64,000 bases of DNA from Alcaligenes aquatilis (GTDB taxonomy: Bacteria > Pseudomonadota > Gammaproteobacteria > Burkholderiales > Burkholderiaceae_B): assembly GCF_003076515.1 (NCBI RefSeq), contig NZ_CP022390.1, positions 992,001 to 1,056,000 of the forward strand, given 5' to 3'. The stretch's first letter is position 1. Each line of letters opens with the position of its first letter. Under the pieces are notes generated by a model. The model did not search any database and was not told the origin of the DNA. It was given only the letters and a program-made list of their open reading frames with translations. Shown one piece after another: positions 62,536 through 64,000 of the stretch. Position numbers and translations under genes: made by a program.

Positions 62536-63732
62536 ATGTCTGATTCTGACGTATGTCACCCCCGGCTTTGTGCCCATGCTGTGTCGTTCATCCAGTTTGT
62601 TCATGCCCTGGAGTTTATGGCCTTAACGCCTTTGTTTGTCTGGATGGCAGTGGATTTTGATGTCCCTGCGACCTACGCCGGTTATGTCGCCTCCATCTAC
62701 ATGGGGGCTGCCGCCTTGTCTGGCATATTGGCGGCACGCTGGATGCATCGAGTGGCTTTAAAGCCCTTGTTGCTACTGGCCCTGGTTCTGTTGGCCATGC
62801 TCACAGCCTGGGGCGCGAACAGTTCTGCATTTGGACTATTTCTGATACTGCGCCTGGGCGCCGGTTTGCTCGGCGGTTTTCTGATGAGTGCAGCCATGGC
62901 TTTGCTGCTGACTGACCTGAATGCCGAGCAACGGACCGACGCGATTGCGATTGTCGTCAGCGCATTTGCCCTGGTCAGCATTGTCGGAATGCCCGCCACC
63001 TTGCTCATCGCTGTGGAGCTGGGTTGGCGTATCGCCTTGCTGGTTCTGGCCGGACTTTGCTTGCTGGCTGCCGCGCTGGCCTATCGCTACCTGCCTTCAC
63101 GCACTCCCACATCCGCCCAGCAAGTACCTCAACTGTGTTTGGGAAAAGAGGCGTGGCGCTGGTTATGCTTGCCGGCTGTTGCACAAGCAGGGTCACTGCT
63201 GCTCATCCCGGTTCTGATCCCTGTTTTAACCTTGTGCTACGGCTCTGAGCTCAAACACATGCCAGCGACGTTCATTCTGGGTGGCGTTGCGGCTTGGCTG
63301 GCCTCACGTCTGTCCGCCATCGCTATCAAGAAATGGGGGCAGGTCCGAACATCTGAGCTGGGCACACTGCTTCTGATCCTGTCCTTGATCATGCTGGCCT
63401 TGAAATGGGGCACAGCCCAAGGATTCATGATTCTGTTCATGGCAGGCAGCTACATCCGTCTTGTGTGTGCCAGCGCTTGCAGTGCGAGCTATCCCAATCA
63501 CGTGCAGCGAGGTCGTTTCATGGCGCTACAAACTACAACGAACCATCTTGGCAGCTTTATTGCCTTGGCCCTTCCATCCACGATCTTGAGTGGTCAGGAC
63601 CTGTCTCTATCAGCGCTCTATACCTTGCTGTGTCTGATGGCACTTGTTGCTGTAGCCTTGCCTATTTTCCTGCGCAGCACTGTCGCCAGACTGAATCCCC
63701 ATCACGATCAGACACAGGCGGTGGATCACTAA
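62536..63732 (+). CDS. MFS transporter
   Basis: A 398-residue major facilitator with about 12 hydrophobic segments, starting with HAVSFIQFVHALEFMALTPLFVWMAVDF and containing GYVASIYMGAAALSGILAARWMHRVAL in the region of the usual motif A. ATG 62536 is chosen; earlier frame-mates start with TTG and have no ribosome site. Divergent from the LysR gene, which probably regulates it. Substrate unknown; drug or sugar efflux is possible. Confidence 0.8.
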   Translation: MSDSDVCHPRLCAHAVSFIQFVHALEFMALTPLFVWMAVDFDVPATYAGYVASIYMGAAALSGILAARWMHRVALKPLLLLALVLLAMLTAWGANSSAFGLFLILRLGAGLLGGFLMSAAMALLLTDLNAEQRTDAIAIVVSAFALVSIVGMPATLLIAVELGWRIALLVLAGLCLLAAALAYRYLPSRTPTSAQQVPQLCLGKEAWRWLCLPAVAQAGSLLLIPVLIPVLTLCYGSELKHMPATFILGGVAAWLASRLSAIAIKKWGQVRTSELGTLLLILSLIMLALKWGTAQGFMILFMAGSYIRLVCASACSASYPNHVQRGRFMALQTTTNHLGSFIALALPSTILSGQDLSLSALYTLLCLMALVAVALPIFLRSTVARLNPHHDQTQAVDH

Positions 63733-63861
63733 CACGCCTAACGCTCTACATCTGCTTACTGATCCCCAAAAGCACCTGGTTTAGGGTGGCAGATTAACGC
63801 TTGCATAAGCGTCTAAGGGAGGTCAATTACCGAACGGCATCACGTCAAAGGAGAGTCGCAT

Positions 63862-64000
63862 ATGGCTACGCACACCGCCAAACGCGCCAAGCTTTACCGC
63901 ATGGTGACGGCAGAACATATCTGCCCCTTCGGGCTGAAAGCACGCGCACTGCTCAAACGTAAAGGCTACGAAGTGGAAGATCACTGGCTTGAAAATCGGG
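63862..64000 (+). CDS. glutaredoxin-like protein with CPFG motif (partial, 5' part only)
   Basis: Forty-six codons are visible before the window ends: a start after AAAGGAGAG, then KLYRMVTAEHICPFGLKARALLKRKGYEVEDHW. The fold opening (beta strand, CPFG loop, helix) resembles glutaredoxin, but the usual second cysteine of CPxC is a glycine, so it would be a monothiol or non-redox form. The rest is outside the window, so family and function cannot be settled. Confidence 0.7.
   Translation, partial: MATHTAKRAKLYRMVTAEHICPFGLKARALLKRKGYEVEDHWLENR

Overview
The window looks like a chromosomal segment of an Alcaligenaceae betaproteobacterium, most likely Alcaligenes or a close relative. The reasons are the moderately high GC content, the Bug-type solute-binding proteins, the tricarballylate, tetrathionate and formamide genes, the many LysR regulators and the gene style; no rRNA or other marker is present to settle it. 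I see no insertion sequence, phage gene, CRISPR array, tRNA or rRNA. Genes are tightly packed, and the few long gaps (about 16.5-17.07 kb, 37.48-37.93 kb and 50.8-51.4 kb) hold regulatory or AT-rich DNA.

Layout. 0-7.5 kb: the imuA-imuB mutagenesis cassette behind a LexA box, a DTW tRNA-modification gene, an NRDE/exported-protein pair, an aspartoacylase-like enzyme with a Bug protein, a LysR regulator, and a PBP7-type peptidase. 7.6-9.9 kb: a small exported protein with a LexA-like box at its start, then a MotA/MotB-type stator pair behind a sigma-28 promoter. 10-14 kb: two divergent TPP riboswitches, one leading a sodium:solute symporter and the other an SDR plus a flavin monooxygenase. 14.1-16.5 kb: a ydfG-like SDR, an FMN riboswitch with ribE, and an AAA ATPase preceded by eight copies of an 8-bp repeat. 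16.8-23.1 kb: a sigma-54 promoter with upstream palindromes, aspA, a dicarboxylate/amino acid symporter and a DctB/DctD-like two-component pair. 23.2-28 kb: tcuR, tcuA, tcuB and a Bug protein. 28.2-35.8 kb: ttrBCA and a FepA-like receptor. 35.9-41.5 kb: fmdA/fmdB, an 8-oxoguanine deaminase-like enzyme with an NCS2 purine permease behind a structured leader, and a small heat-shock protein with a sigma-32 promoter. 41.6-50 kb: an M20 hydrolase, AraC/MFS, and a five-gene catabolic operon (MFS, alpha/beta hydrolase, dual-VOC dioxygenase, FAD monooxygenase, MarR). 50-61.3 kb: housekeeping genes nudC, yicC, an SbcD/SbcC-like pair, rph, rdgB, hemW, glnA and a GNAT gene. The end holds a LysR/MFS pair and the start of a glutaredoxin-like gene.

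How the genes work together. Several blocks are complete circuits readable from sequence: regulator, binding site, promoter and transport/enzyme genes. Examples are LexA with imuAB, the sigma-54 activator with aspA and the transporter, and a MarR-family repressor with the catabolic operon. The best candidates for undescribed biology are the TPP-controlled SDR plus flavin monooxygenase (a possible thiamine-precursor salvage or conversion module), the five-gene N-heteroaromatic/aromatic operon whose dioxygenase keeps metal triads in both domains, the structured leader before the oxidised-purine genes, and the LexA-like box in front of an unknown exported protein.
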